Shown here in pieces: positions 31,345 through 41,341 of a stretch of DNA of 64,000 nt (its first letter is position 1; every line of letters begins with the position of its first letter). The stretch lies in the NCBI RefSeq assembly GCF_025966695.1, contig NZ_JAOEIY010000002.1, forward strand, positions 372,001-436,000. Direction: 5' to 3'. Under the pieces are notes generated by a model. That model worked only from the letters and a program-made list of their open reading frames with translations, did no database searches and was not told the DNA's origin. The position numbers and the translations under genes were made by a program. This DNA is from Stutzerimonas sp. S1. Its GTDB lineage: Bacteria; Pseudomonadota; Gammaproteobacteria; Pseudomonadales; Pseudomonadaceae.

Positions 31345-33885
31345 ATGGCCCTCGATGAGTACAAGCGCAAGCGCGATTTCACCGCAACGCCGGAGCCGGC
31401 AGACAGTGCCTCCAGCGCGCGACGTGAGTGGCAAGCGCTGGAGTTTTGCATCCAGAAGCACGATGCCTCGCGCCTGCACTACGATTTCCGTCTGGAGCTG
31501 GACGGTACGCTGAAGAGCTGGGCCATCCCCAAGGGCCCGAGTCTGGACCCGCAGGTACGTCGGTTGGCGGTGCATGTCGAAGACCATCCGCTGGATTACG
31601 CCAGTTTCGAGGGACATATCCCCGAAGGCCATTACGGCGCGGGTGACGTAATCGTCTGGGACCGTGGTGTGTGGATACCGGAAGGCGATCCTGCCGAGGG
31701 CTACCGCAACGGCAAGCTCAAATTCAGCCTCGCTGGCGAGAAGCTCGGCGGCAGCTGGAATCTGGTACGCACACAGATGAAGGGCAAGCAGGAGCAGTGG
31801 TTTCTGATCAAAGGCAGGGACGAGGCGGCCCGCGCCCAGAGCGAGTTCGACGTGGTCAGCGCCGAGCCTGACAGTGTGCTTAGCGAGCGCACGCTGATAC
31901 CACGCAAGCGCGGCAGCACGGTACCGCCGTCGAGCAAGCGGTCTGCGCCACGACGCCAGCACAGACAGGCGGGTGACGCTTTGCTGGAAGGTGCTCATCC
32001 CGCAGCGCTGCCCAAGATCCTGAAGCCGCAGCTGGCGACGCTCGTCGAGGCGGTGCCCGATGGCGATTGGCGCTACGAGATCAAATTCGACGGCTATCGC
32101 ATCCTTGCGCGCATCGAGGCGGGCGAGGTGCGGCTTTTCACCCGCAACGGCCACGACTGGACCGCGAAGATGCCACAACAGGCGGCGGCGCTGGCGGCGC
32201 TGAACATCGATTGTGCCTGGCTGGATGGTGAAGTGGTGGTGCCGAACGAGGAGGGCACGCCGGATTTCCAGGCCCTGCAGAATGCGTTCGAGGCCGGGCG
32301 CAGCGGCAACATTCTCTATTACCTGTTCGACGTCCCTTATCTCAATGGCATGGATCTGCGACAGGTCCCGCTGGAACAACGCCGGACCGCGCTGCGACGC
32401 GTTCTTGAGGGCAACGGCAGCGAGCTGCTGCGCTTTTCCGAAGATTTCACCGAGCAGCCTGACAGCATTCTGGAAAGCGCCTGCCAGATGAAACTCGAAG
32501 GCCTGATCGGCAAGCGCGCCGGCAGTCATTACGCTGGCAAGCGCAGCAGCAGCTGGGTGAAGATCAAGTGCAAGAACCGCCAGGAGTTCATCATCGTCGG
32601 CTATACCCAGCCCAAGGGCTCGCGTAGCGGCTTTGGCGCGCTGCTGCTTGGCTTGCATGACGACGCCGGTGCGCTGCGCTACGCCGGCAAGGTCGGCACC
32701 GGCTTCAGCCAGGCCACCCTGACCAGCCTGCACAAGCAGCTGAAGGCACTGCACAGTGAACGATGCCCGCTGGAACAGACACCTCCAGCGGCTGACGTGC
32801 GGGGCGCACAGTGGTTGCAACCGCAGCTGATGTGCGAAGTCGGCTATGCCGAGATGACCCGTCAAGGCGTGGTGCGCCACGCGGTGTTCCACGGCCTGCG
32901 CTCGGACAAGCCGGCCAAGGCGATCACCCGCGAGCGCGCCAAACCACTAACCGGTGGAACGAAAGCCACGCGAGGGAAGCTGAAGAGCGATCCGGTAGCC
33001 GGCGGCCGAATCAGGATTTCCAACCCCGAGCGGATCATCGACCCGGGCAGCGGCACGACCAAGCTGGAACTGGCGCGTTTCTATGCGGAGGTCGCACCCT
33101 GGGCCTTACCGCATCTGCAAGCCCGGCCGCTGGCGCTGGTCCGCGCGCCGGAGGGCATCACCGGCGAGCTGTTTTTCCAGAAGCACGCGGACAAGCTGAG
33201 CATCCCGCACATCACCCAGCTCGACCGCGAGCTCTATCCGCAACATGCGCCACTGCTGGTGATCGACTCGGTCGAGGCGCTGGTCGGCGCCGCGCAGATG
33301 GGCACCATCGAGCTGCACAGCTGGAACGCACTGGCGCCGGACCTGACCCACCCGGATCGTTTCGTGCTCGATCTCGACCCGGACCCGGCACTGCCATGGA
33401 AACGCATGGTGGAAGCCACCCAGCTAACCCAGACCTTGCTCGACGAGATCGGCCTGAACTCCTACCTCAAGACCAGCGGCGGCAAGGGCATGCACATCGT
33501 CGTGCCTCTGCGGCCAAAGCAGGGCTGGAAAGAGGTGAAAGCGTTCAGCCAGGCGATAGCGCGGTATCTGGCCAAGCTGCTGCCTGACCATTTCTCCGCG
33601 ACCAGCGGGCCGAAGAACCGCATTGGGCGCATCTTCATCGACTATCTACGCAACAGCCAGGGCGCCAGTACCGTCAATGTCTATTCGGTGCGTGCGCGCG
33701 AAGGACTGCCGGTGTCGGTGCCGATCCACCGTGCCGAGCTCGGCGAGATCAAGGGCGCCAATGCCTGGAGTGTGCGCAACCTGCTGCCGCGCCTGCAGGA
33801 ACTGGGCGACGACGATCCCTGGGCGGGCATCGGCGCCTGCGAACAGAGCATTACGTCAGAGATGCGCGAACGCCTGGGCCTCTGA
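31345..33885 (+). CDS. ligD: Multifunctional NHEJ DNA ligase LigD
   Basis: 846 aa with Pseudomonas domain order: phosphoesterase, ligase, polymerase. PE domain residues H39, H45, D47, R49 and H81 match the catalytic set of P. aeruginosa LigD at a constant offset of three. The ligase KxDG nucleophile is K247 (EIKFDGYR). The polymerase domain (about 560-840) has FVLDLDPDPALPWKRMVEA with the metal Asp pair and LKTSGGKGMHIVVP. With Ku it repairs double-strand breaks, typically in stationary phase. No ku gene is in the window. ATG 31345 begins the family start MALDEYKRKRDF; the frame upstream belongs to the preceding gene's shadow. Confidence 0.96.
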   Translation: MALDEYKRKRDFTATPEPADSASSARREWQALEFCIQKHDASRLHYDFRLELDGTLKSWAIPKGPSLDPQVRRLAVHVEDHPLDYASFEGHIPEGHYGAGDVIVWDRGVWIPEGDPAEGYRNGKLKFSLAGEKLGGSWNLVRTQMKGKQEQWFLIKGRDEAARAQSEFDVVSAEPDSVLSERTLIPRKRGSTVPPSSKRSAPRRQHRQAGDALLEGAHPAALPKILKPQLATLVEAVPDGDWRYEIKFDGYRILARIEAGEVRLFTRNGHDWTAKMPQQAAALAALNIDCAWLDGEVVVPNEEGTPDFQALQNAFEAGRSGNILYYLFDVPYLNGMDLRQVPLEQRRTALRRVLEGNGSELLRFSEDFTEQPDSILESACQMKLEGLIGKRAGSHYAGKRSSSWVKIKCKNRQEFIIVGYTQPKGSRSGFGALLLGLHDDAGALRYAGKVGTGFSQATLTSLHKQLKALHSERCPLEQTPPAADVRGAQWLQPQLMCEVGYAEMTRQGVVRHAVFHGLRSDKPAKAITRERAKPLTGGTKATRGKLKSDPVAGGRIRISNPERIIDPGSGTTKLELARFYAEVAPWALPHLQARPLALVRAPEGITGELFFQKHADKLSIPHITQLDRELYPQHAPLLVIDSVEALVGAAQMGTIELHSWNALAPDLTHPDRFVLDLDPDPALPWKRMVEATQLTQTLLDEIGLNSYLKTSGGKGMHIVVPLRPKQGWKEVKAFSQAIARYLAKLLPDHFSATSGPKNRIGRIFIDYLRNSQGASTVNVYSVRAREGLPVSVPIHRAELGEIKGANAWSVRNLLPRLQELGDDDPWAGIGACEQSITSEMRERLGL

Positions 33886-33937
33886 GCGCATCGGCCGGGC
33901 GCGTGTGCCTACCATTTTTGATCCGCGAGGTATCGCC

Positions 33938-34504
33938 ATGGACAAGCCGTTGCACATCGACTTCCAGCAGATGGGCCCTTCGCCCGCTCTCGAGACCCAG
34001 ATCCGTGAGCATTGCGCCGAGCTTGAACAGCGCTGCCAGGACATCATCGGCTGTACCGTCGGGGTGACTGCCATGCAACAGGCCGAACAGCACGGCAAAC
34101 GCTACAAGGTGGAGGTTCGTCTGACCCTGGCCGACGGTGAGATCCACTCCGATCGGGCTGATCAGCCACCGCAGCCCCACGCCGATCCGTACGTGGCGAT
34201 CCGCGACAGTTTCGAGGCGGTGCGCTGGCAGCTCGATGAATACGCCCACCGATCATGCGGCGATTTGGCGACTGAAGCGCTGCATCATCAGGGGCTGGTG
34301 ATCGAGCTGGATGCAGCGGGCGACGGCGGCAGGATCGAGACCACCGATGGCCGGCAGCTGGTCTTTCGACACCACAGCGTGCTGAACGATGCTTTTGGCG
34401 CGCTGCAGATCGGCGACGAGGTGCGCTTCGCGGAAGAGCTCGGTGAGCAGGGCCCGATGGCGACTAGGGTGCAGCGGGTCGGCGATCAGCATCCGCAACG
34501 CTAG
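33938..34504 (+). CDS. HPF/RaiA-family ribosome-associated protein with C-terminal OB-like extension
   Basis: 188 aa. Residues 1-110 follow the S30AE (HPF/YfiA) fold: LHIDFQQMGPSPALETQIREHCAELEQRC, then KRYKVEVRLTLADGEI and DPYVAIRDSFEAVRWQLDEYA. Residues 125-180 (GLVIELDAAGDGGRIETTDGRQLVFRHHSVLN then IGDEVRF) read like a cold-shock/OB-type strand set. This two-domain type sits in stress clusters and probably binds idle ribosomes, by analogy with HPF. The C-terminal module makes it distinct from the long HPF dimerisation domain. It follows ligD by 52 bp and may be cotranscribed. Confidence 0.82.
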   Translation: MDKPLHIDFQQMGPSPALETQIREHCAELEQRCQDIIGCTVGVTAMQQAEQHGKRYKVEVRLTLADGEIHSDRADQPPQPHADPYVAIRDSFEAVRWQLDEYAHRSCGDLATEALHHQGLVIELDAAGDGGRIETTDGRQLVFRHHSVLNDAFGALQIGDEVRFAEELGEQGPMATRVQRVGDQHPQR

Positions 34505-34579
34505 GGCAGAGTCATGTGCGACGGAGCGCGCTAACAAAGAAGCAGCGGGGCGCGGGCGCGTCAGCCGCTGCTGTCCGAG

Positions 34580-34816
34580 TCAGAAGTTGCCGCACTCGGT
34601 CCCTTGGCGCAGGTAGGTGGTGACGTGGGTTTCACCCTTGGAATCGATGTAGGTCATCTTCGCCTCGACCACCTCGCAGCCGCCCTGTGGCACCTCTAGT
34701 GAAACCAGCTTGGCAATGTCGAGCTTGTCCCCGTACTCATAGGGAACCGCCTGGGTTTGCGCGTTGGCGACCTGGGCGCAGAGTGCCAGACTGGCGATGC
34801 AAAACAGCTTGTTCAT
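34580..34816 (-). CDS. DUF2790 small periplasmic protein
   Basis: 78 aa with a signal peptide (MNKLFCIASLALCAQVANA). The mature part contains PYEYGDKLDIAKLVSLEVP, a Cys in GGCEVVEAKMTYIDSKGETHVTTYL and the final ECGNF. This matches DUF2790, common in Pseudomonas and often copper- or stress-responsive. GGAGGTCCGAT precedes ATG 34816. It converges with the HPF-like gene. Confidence 0.85.
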   Translation of the reverse strand: MNKLFCIASLALCAQVANAQTQAVPYEYGDKLDIAKLVSLEVPQGGCEVVEAKMTYIDSKGETHVTTYLRQGTECGNF

Positions 34817-34905
34817 ATCGGACCTCCACACGAAGTGCTTGGCGGTGCGACATGGCCTGGCCAGGTGGGACCGCGCAAGGCTGGTGCGATGCGGCGCACC
34901 AGCGG

Positions 34906-34938
34906 AATAAAAAGGGCCGCCACGAGGACAAGCGGCCC
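34906..34938 (-). terminator. Intrinsic terminator downstream of the LysR gene
   Basis: On the minus strand GGGCCGC pairs with GCGGCCC around a roughly 11-nt loop, followed by TTTTTATT. A second perfect 8-bp hairpin (CTGGTGCG/CGCACCAG, 34881-34902) lies just beyond. The distance from the LysR stop is about 160 nt. Confidence 0.65.
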
Positions 34939-35100
34939 GGAGAGGGGCCTGCCGGCTGCCATGATCGAAGGAGCACCCGATCTGGCGTCCGGCTCAGCGG
35001 TGGAGGGGCCTACCGCTGGGGCCACCGGTGAAGATTACGGCGACGGCGCACCGGGAAAAAGCGCGTCTGCCGTCAAGCACTCTTACCGATCAGGTAACAA

Positions 35101-36036
35101 TCAGGACCAGTACGCCGAATTCCCGATGACCTGATGATAGCGGTCGAACGCCTTGGGCAATTCCAGCTTGAGGAAGTCCAGCCAGGTCTTGGTCTTCGCA
35201 TCGAGAAAGCGCCGTGACGGGTAGAGCGCGTAGATGCTTTTTTCCTGCAGGCGAAAGCGCGGCAACAATCGCACCAGGGTCCGACGCTGCAAGGCCGGTG
35301 CGGCCACGTAGTCGGGCAACAGGCAGATCCCCATGCCGGCTTCGGCGGCGCTGGCCATGGCTTCGGCCACGTTGACCTTGAAGGTGTCGCCGGGGTGGAA
35401 CAGAAAATCGCCGTCGTCGCTGCTGAACTCCCACGTGTCGGCACAGACCGGGTCGACCAGCCGCAGGCAGCGGTGCTGTTCCAGGTCCTGGGGCTGGCTC
35501 GGAACGCCATGCTGGTCGAGGTAACTCGGCGCTGCACAGACGACGTTGAATACCGTGCCAAGATTCTGTGCGATGAGTTCGGAGTCGGGCAGTTCGCGGG
35601 AGAGGGTAATGACCACGTCCAGTTCCTCTTCCAGCAAGCCCGGCTGCCGTTGCGACAACATGAGTTCGAGTCGCACCTCGGGATACAGCTGGTTGTAGCG
35701 GCTTGCCAGGGTGGCGAGCAACTGGATACCCAGCCCGGTAGTGGAATGCACGCGCAGGCGCCCACGTGGTTTCTGGTGTGCGCCGCAGGCTTCCAGCTGG
35801 GCCTGTTCGAGCTGTGCAAGGATCTGCCGGCATTGTTCGAGAAAGCGTGCGCCGGCCTCGGTCAGTGCCAGGCGGCGCGTGGTGCGGTGTAGCAAGCGTG
35901 CCTGCAACTGGTTTTCCAGGTCGGAAACCAGGCGCGAAACCTGCGCCGTCGAGGTCGCCGCTTGCGTCGCCGCGGCGGTGAAGCTGCCGGCATCGACCAC
36001 CCGCACGAACATTTGCATTGCCTGCAGCATATCCAT
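35101..36036 (-). CDS. LysR-family transcriptional regulator
   Basis: 311 aa. N-terminal HTH (GSFTAAATQAATSTAQVSRLVSDLENQLQARLLHRTTRR) and effector domain with the subgroup features LRVHSTTGLGIQLLATLASRY and LDVVITLSRELPDSEL. It is transcribed divergently from ynfA with 194 bp between them. Whether it controls ynfA or itself cannot be read from the sequence. Confidence 0.9.
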   Translation of the reverse strand: MDMLQAMQMFVRVVDAGSFTAAATQAATSTAQVSRLVSDLENQLQARLLHRTTRRLALTEAGARFLEQCRQILAQLEQAQLEACGAHQKPRGRLRVHSTTGLGIQLLATLASRYNQLYPEVRLELMLSQRQPGLLEEELDVVITLSRELPDSELIAQNLGTVFNVVCAAPSYLDQHGVPSQPQDLEQHRCLRLVDPVCADTWEFSSDDGDFLFHPGDTFKVNVAEAMASAAEAGMGICLLPDYVAAPALQRRTLVRLLPRFRLQEKSIYALYPSRRFLDAKTKTWLDFLKLELPKAFDRYHQVIGNSAYWS

Positions 36037-36230
36037 TGATTGTTACCCCTGATGCAACTCGTACGGCCGATGATGCCTGCTTATCGTTAGGAGATGACAG
36101 AGCAGTGCAGAGCCCGATTGCCGATACGATCGCGCAGCTCATCACTTGACCTAGGCCAGCCTCAGGTCAGACTGCCCTGTCCGTGCGGCGTCAACTTCAT
36201 CGACGTCCCCAGCACCATTGAGGTCTTGTT

Positions 36231-36563
36231 GTGGAACTGCTGCGCCTCGGTTGTCTGTTTGCCGTAACCGCACTGGCTGAAATCCTGGGCTGCTATCTCC
36301 CCTGGCTGGTGCTCAAGCAACATAAAAGCTCCCTGCTGCTCGTCCCTGCGGCGCTTTCATTGGCGCTGTTCGCCTGGCTGCTGACGCTGCATCCCACAGC
36401 GGCAGGGCGCACGTATGCGGCCTACGGTGGCATGTATATCGCGGTTGCGTTGCTCTGGCTGCGCCTGGTCGATGGCGTCGCGCTGACGCGCTGGGATGTC
36501 GCTGGAGCCGCCATCGCTCTGACCGGAATGGCGGTTATTGCCTTGCAGCCCGTTGCTCGCTGA
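36231..36563 (+). CDS. ynfA: YnfA/UPF0060 family inner-membrane protein
   Basis: 110 aa, four hydrophobic helices, with family blocks [40 protein letters not shown] and [15 protein letters not shown]. It is an SMR-like transporter fold. The start is GTG 36231, with GAGG about 9 nt upstream. The 3' end overlaps the convergent NodT gene by 29 bp, so the two transcripts are antisense to each other there. Confidence 0.92.
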   Translation: MELLRLGCLFAVTALAEILGCYLPWLVLKQHKSSLLLVPAALSLALFAWLLTLHPTAAGRTYAAYGGMYIAVALLWLRLVDGVALTRWDVAGAAIALTGMAVIALQPVAR

Positions 36564-38013
36564 GCCGTTCATCACTACGCGGTTGTCCGGCGATGGTCAT
36601 CCAGCCGCCGCCGAGAGCGAGGAACAGGTCCACTTGATCCTGCGAGAGCTGGGCCTCGGAGGCCGCGAGGGCGGCTTCGCTGGTGGCCAGGGTCCGTTCC
36701 GCGTCCAGGCTGTCGAGGTAGGCGAGGCGGCCTTCCTGATAAAGCGTGCGGTTGTACTCGGCCGCCGCCTTCGCGGCATCGCGTGACGCCCGCAGGGCGC
36801 GGTTGCGTTGCAGGTCATGTGCATAACGACTGAGCAATGTTTGGGTTTCGCGCAAGGCGTCGAGCACCACGCCGTCGAAACGCGCGAGCGCGGCATCGGC
36901 GCCTGCCTCGGTGGCGCGCACACGAGCGCGGTCGACCTGAGTCGGGAAATGCCAGGCGATATGCGGGCCGAACGCCCAGCGACGGGTTATCGGGTCGCCC
37001 ATGTGTTCGAGCATGCCGGTGTAACCGGCGCTGGCACCGAGACTGACCTCTGGATACATCATTGCGGTCGCGACTCCTATGTCGGCGGTAGCCGCGGCGA
37101 GTTGGCGCTCGGCGGCGCGGATATCCGGCCGCCGCTTGAGCAGCGCGGCGCCGTCGCCCACCGGAATCGGCTGACTCAGCTGCGGCGCATGCTCGCAGGC
37201 AGCGACAGGCGACGGCAGGTCGCCGGGTGTGCGGCCGAGCAGGGCGGCGAGCCGGTAGAGCGCGGCCGCTTTCTTCGTCTCGAATGGCGGCAGCTCGGCC
37301 TGCAACGCTTGCGTCTGGGCTTGCGCGCGAGAGACGTCTACCTGGTTGCCGCGCCCTCCGGCGAGCAGGCGCTCGGCCACATCGAGCTGGCGACGCTGGA
37401 TCGACAGCGAATGCTCGGCGATGTGCAGTTCCTCGGTGGCATGGCAGGCCTGCACATAGTTGCGCACCACTTGGGCGACCAGCGTGAGGCGGGCCGCATC
37501 GAGCGCGGCCTGGCTAGCCTCGGCATTGGCTGCCGCCGATTCGGTGGCACGCTGCAGTTTGCCGAGCAGGTCGAGCTGGTAGCCGACGGTAAGACCGGCG
37601 TCGGCAAGATTCATCACCGGTAGTTTCTCGTGCAGCGCCAGCGCCTCGCTGGACAGCTGGCCACGGGCAAGCGAGCCGCTGCCGCCAATCTCGACTTCCT
37701 GAGCGTGATGGGCCATCTGGTAGCCCTCGTAGGCGCGCCGCAGGTTGTGGTACGCGACGCGCACATCGGTGTTGCCGGCCAGCGCGGCGTTAACCAGCTG
37801 ATTGAGCAGGGGGTCGTCATACAGCCGCCACCAGCCGTCTGGCAGGAGCGGTGCCGCAGAGACTTCGAGGTTGCCAGCAAGATCGAACGGCGCCTGCGCC
37901 TTCTCACGCGTGATTGCCGCCTCGTCGGGCAGTCGGTAATCCGGGCCGACCGCAGAGCAGGCGGCGAGGGCGGTGCACAGCGCTAGCAGGGCGCAACGGG
38001 AAGTGCGGCTCAT
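36535..38013 (-). CDS. NodT-family outer-membrane efflux lipoprotein
   Basis: 492 aa with a lipobox LAAC at 16-19 (signal peptidase II site, C19). Two OEP/TolC-type repeats follow: [26 protein letters not shown] in the first half and [32 protein letters not shown] in the second. It forms the outer-membrane channel for the AaeA/AaeB pump encoded upstream in the same operon. Its ATG overlaps the aaeA stop (ATGA). A dedicated NodT gene is an addition compared with the E. coli aaeXAB operon, which lacks one. Confidence 0.93.
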   Translation of the reverse strand: MSRTSRCALLALCTALAACSAVGPDYRLPDEAAITREKAQAPFDLAGNLEVSAAPLLPDGWWRLYDDPLLNQLVNAALAGNTDVRVAYHNLRRAYEGYQMAHHAQEVEIGGSGSLARGQLSSEALALHEKLPVMNLADAGLTVGYQLDLLGKLQRATESAAANAEASQAALDAARLTLVAQVVRNYVQACHATEELHIAEHSLSIQRRQLDVAERLLAGGRGNQVDVSRAQAQTQALQAELPPFETKKAAALYRLAALLGRTPGDLPSPVAACEHAPQLSQPIPVGDGAALLKRRPDIRAAERQLAAATADIGVATAMMYPEVSLGASAGYTGMLEHMGDPITRRWAFGPHIAWHFPTQVDRARVRATEAGADAALARFDGVVLDALRETQTLLSRYAHDLQRNRALRASRDAAKAAAEYNRTLYQEGRLAYLDSLDAERTLATSEAALAASEAQLSQDQVDLFLALGGGWMTIAGQPRSDERLSEQRAARQ

Positions 38014-38912
38014 TGGATCGCCGGCTCCGCGCCATGATTGTCCGGCCAGGGCAGTACCGAGAGCGTCGCGGTGCGGCCGATCACCAGCCGGATGTCAGTC
38101 TGCTGATCCGCGTCCAGCATCACGCGCACCGGTATCCGTTGCGCCAGTCGCACCCAGTTGAAGCTCGGGTCGATATTGGGCAGCAGCGAGGTGCCGCGCG
38201 CGCGGTCGCGGTCCTCGATACCGGCGGCGATGCTCTGCACGTGACCGCGCAGGTGTTGTGCTTCGCCCATGATGCGGATGTCCACCGGCTGGCCGATCTC
38301 GATGGCGTGCAACTTGGTTTCCTCGAAATAGCCTTCGACGCGCAGCGAATCGGTGTCGACGATCGACAGCACTGGCGTGCCGGTTTTCACGTAATCACCG
38401 ACACGCATGGTCTGGTCGCTGAGGTAGCCATCCACCGGGCTGAGCACGGTGGTCCGCTTGAGGTCCAGTCGTGCCACGCCGAGTGCCGCCTCGGCGGTGG
38501 CCAGCGCGGCTTCGGCGCGCTTGACCTGGGTGTCGCCGATCTCCACGGTTTCCGCCGCGATCAAGTCCTTCAGCACGCGGTTGCGCCTGGCTTCGCGGCG
38601 CGCCTGCTCCAGCTGTGCACGGCGTTCCTGTACGGCGGCCAGGGATTCGTCGACGGCCAGCTCGAAGCGCGCCTGATCGATCACGAACAGCACCTGGCCG
38701 CGGCTGACCTTCTGGTTGTCACGCACGTGCAGTTCGGTCACCAGCCCGGACACATCCGGTGCCACCTGGATGATGTCGGCGTGTACGTGGCCATCGCGGG
38801 TCCACGGTGCTTCCATGTAGTAGTCCCACAGGTGCATGCAGACGATGGCGGCGAAGGCTACGGCCAGCAGGGTCAACATTACCGAGCCGGCGGCGGGTAT
38901 CCAGTTCTTCAC
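38010..38912 (-). CDS. aaeA: AaeA-like HlyD-family periplasmic adaptor
   Basis: 300 aa. One N-terminal membrane anchor (about residues 7-27), then APWTRDGHVHADIIQVAPDVSGLV, a coiled-coil hairpin (residues 80-140, RRAQLEQARREARRN) and the lipoyl/beta-barrel return TTVLSPVDGYLSDQTMRVGDYV. Membrane-fusion protein linking the FUSC pump to the outer-membrane channel. It follows aaeX closely and overlaps the NodT start. Confidence 0.93.
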   Translation of the reverse strand: MKNWIPAAGSVMLTLLAVAFAAIVCMHLWDYYMEAPWTRDGHVHADIIQVAPDVSGLVTELHVRDNQKVSRGQVLFVIDQARFELAVDESLAAVQERRAQLEQARREARRNRVLKDLIAAETVEIGDTQVKRAEAALATAEAALGVARLDLKRTTVLSPVDGYLSDQTMRVGDYVKTGTPVLSIVDTDSLRVEGYFEETKLHAIEIGQPVDIRIMGEAQHLRGHVQSIAAGIEDRDRARGTSLLPNIDPSFNWVRLAQRIPVRVMLDADQQTDIRLVIGRTATLSVLPWPDNHGAEPAIQ

Positions 38913-38915
38913 GAT

Positions 38916-39119
38916 TTACATCCGGGGTACTAGGTTGAACAGGGCGCCGAGCACGAGGATGTACAGGGCGAGATTGAACAGCGGTGGGTGCCAGACCCAG
39001 CGGTAGAAGCCCAGCCGTTGCAGCAACGCGGCAAGCAGGCTTTTCAGGCCGTAGGCGGCGAGCATCGCGATCAGTAGCACGGGCACGTAGACGCCATAGA
39101 TATTCAGATGGCCGGTCAT
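38916..39119 (-). CDS. aaeX: AaeX-like DUF1656 small membrane protein
   Basis: 67 aa with two membrane segments, pattern LNIYGVYVPVLLIAMLAAY and WHPPLFNLALYILVLGALF, the DUF1656 family that always lies between FUSC and HlyD genes. Its function is unknown. ATGA overlap with the end of the FUSC gene. Confidence 0.92.
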   Translation of the reverse strand: MTGHLNIYGVYVPVLLIAMLAAYGLKSLLAALLQRLGFYRWVWHPPLFNLALYILVLGALFNLVPRM

Positions 39120-41182
39120 GCGCAGACTCCTGCTGGATCGTGCCCTGCGGATGACCGCAATTGCGCCAACGGTGCGGACACACTGGCTGGCGCGTCGGGA
39201 TACAGCGCCAGACGCAGGCCGTGCAGCGCCTGTGCCGCCTTTTGCGCGATGCGGGTGGGGTTGGTTTGCAGCTGGAGCAGGGCGGCTTCCAGCGCCTGTT
39301 GCAAAGGCTGTGGCGCTGGCAGTTGACGATGCGCCTTGGCACAGGTGCGAAAGTGCTCATGAATCATGCCGAGCACTGCTTGTACGGGGCGGTCGTCCAC
39401 GGCTGACAAATGCAGCTCGCGCAGTTCAAGCAGGCGAAAGCAGATGCGCAGTTCCCGCGCAGCATCATTCAGTGCCAGGCGGTCGTCGCCCAGTTGGGTC
39501 AGGCGCGGCAGTAGCTGGGCGGTGCGGTCGACGAAGTTCGAGGCGATGTCTGCATAGTTATGTTTGCGTCGCGTGACTGCCAGCTCGGCCAGGCTTACCC
39601 AGCCATGCCGCGCCAGCCGTCGCGCGGCCCGGTGCGCTCCGAACGGGCGGGTCAGGCGCGCCCAGACCAACGCGAATACCACGCCAAGCGCGGTGGACAA
39701 AGCGATATCGGCGAACAGCTGGAAGTCTGCGCGGTAGCTGTCCTGGATGGTGATGTTGGAGATCGTCTGCACCGCTACGACGATCACCGTGCCTGCGTGT
39801 TGCGGACGTCCGGCGAGGGTGCCAAGCAGTAGCAGGGGTACGGCGAGCAGGGTGGCCAGGCTGCCGAAGTCGTGCACATTGGGCATCAGGGCGAAGAGGT
39901 AGATACCGGCTGCTACCGAGGAAATCACCGTGGCGTTCAGAAAGGATTTGATGAACGGTGCCGGGTTGTCCTGGCTGGCAAAGAAACAGCCCGCGACCGC
40001 CGCGATGAATACGCCGCTGTAGCCATGCTCCCAGCCGGAAACGAACCACAGCATGCTCAGGCAGAACACCGACAACGCCACCGATGCCGCGGAGAATGCC
40101 AGCAGACCGTAGTCATAGTGGCGTGGCCCGCCAACCAGTTGCTGCACGTGATAACGCAGCGTGGGCGTAGCGTCGGTATGACCGGCGCGGAACTGTCGGT
40201 GCAGCGTGAGGCAGTCCTGCCACAGGTCGATCAACGCGCGTAGCTGACGCAAGCCGCTGTCGATCGCCAGTGCATGCTCGGGATGGGTGTCGCTGAGCCA
40301 GGCCGTCAGCTGCAAACTGCGCTGGCGCAGCAGCTCGGCGTGGCTGGCCGATTCATCGTCCTGAATCCAGCGATCGACGTCTTGCAGGTGTTCCTCCAGC
40401 TCCGGCAGCAGGCCGTGCAGTTCGTGCTGCAAACGGTGCAAGGAATCCGCGGCAGCGATCAGCTGCGGCATCAGCATGGCCATGCGCGCGCGGAACTCGC
40501 GTGCATGTGTCGCCGCCAGGTGACTGCTGCTGTCGTAGTTCAGGTGGTTGATCATGCCGTCCAGGCCCATCACATCGACCAGCAGCGTGTTCAGTGCACG
40601 CTGATCGGCCTCGCCCAGGTGACGGGCATTGAGCATGCGGCTGACCGCAGCACGGCCGTCGCGCAGGAGCAGATTCATCTTCGCGCCCAACGTCGGTGCG
40701 ATACGACTGGGAAACAGCACCGCGTTGACCACGCTGGCGCAGACGATGCCGAGCAGAATCTCCTCGGAGCGCGACAGTGCGACATCGAAGATCGTCGACG
40801 GATGATTGACCTCGGCCAGGCTGATCAATGGCACGGTATAGGCGGCGAGCAGGAAGATGTAGCTGCGCGGCGAACGGTCGAGCAGTGAAAGAAAGAGCAG
40901 GGCGCCGATCCACAGCGACATCACCAGGCTCAGCATCAGCGGTTGTTGCGCGAACAGCGGCAGCAGAACCACCGAAGCCGCGGCGCCGAGCAGGGTACCG
41001 AGAGCGCGGTAGATGGCCTTGGAGCGGGTCGCCCCGGAGAGCGGATGCGAGACCACGTAAACCGACGCCATGGCCCAGTAGGGATTGTCCAGTGGGATCG
41101 CCAGGGCGATGTAGAGCGCAAGCAGGGCAGCAGTCAGCGCTTTGGCCGAAAACAGCCATTCGCGCCAGGTTGGCATATTCAT
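39116..41182 (-). CDS. aaeB: FUSC-family aromatic acid exporter inner-membrane protein (AaeB/fusaric acid resistance type)
   Basis: 688 aa. Two blocks of membrane segments (about residues 10-165 and 355-500) separated by soluble helical parts, opening with WREWLFSAKALTAALLALYIALAIPLDNPYWAMASVYVV, a FUSC signature. It exports hydroxylated aromatic acids from the cytoplasm with AaeA. Alternative start M3 at 41176. It is the first gene of the aaeB-aaeX-aaeA-nodT operon and is divergent from a PobR-like regulator, the likely activator. Confidence 0.93.
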   Translation of the reverse strand: MNMPTWREWLFSAKALTAALLALYIALAIPLDNPYWAMASVYVVSHPLSGATRSKAIYRALGTLLGAAASVVLLPLFAQQPLMLSLVMSLWIGALLFLSLLDRSPRSYIFLLAAYTVPLISLAEVNHPSTIFDVALSRSEEILLGIVCASVVNAVLFPSRIAPTLGAKMNLLLRDGRAAVSRMLNARHLGEADQRALNTLLVDVMGLDGMINHLNYDSSSHLAATHAREFRARMAMLMPQLIAAADSLHRLQHELHGLLPELEEHLQDVDRWIQDDESASHAELLRQRSLQLTAWLSDTHPEHALAIDSGLRQLRALIDLWQDCLTLHRQFRAGHTDATPTLRYHVQQLVGGPRHYDYGLLAFSAASVALSVFCLSMLWFVSGWEHGYSGVFIAAVAGCFFASQDNPAPFIKSFLNATVISSVAAGIYLFALMPNVHDFGSLATLLAVPLLLLGTLAGRPQHAGTVIVVAVQTISNITIQDSYRADFQLFADIALSTALGVVFALVWARLTRPFGAHRAARRLARHGWVSLAELAVTRRKHNYADIASNFVDRTAQLLPRLTQLGDDRLALNDAARELRICFRLLELRELHLSAVDDRPVQAVLGMIHEHFRTCAKAHRQLPAPQPLQQALEAALLQLQTNPTRIAQKAAQALHGLRLALYPDAPASVSAPLAQLRSSAGHDPAGVCA

Positions 41183-41341
41183 AGAGTTCTATTTCTGGGG
41201 CGTGGCCAAGGCGGGAGAGTTGCAGCGCAGCACGCGGGAAACACTAGTCGTTACATTTAACGGCAAACAGGTGTGACAAATTGAACAAGGGCTAGGACAA
41301 TCGGTGCATTTTCGTGGGCGCCGCCGGAACGGATCGCAAGC

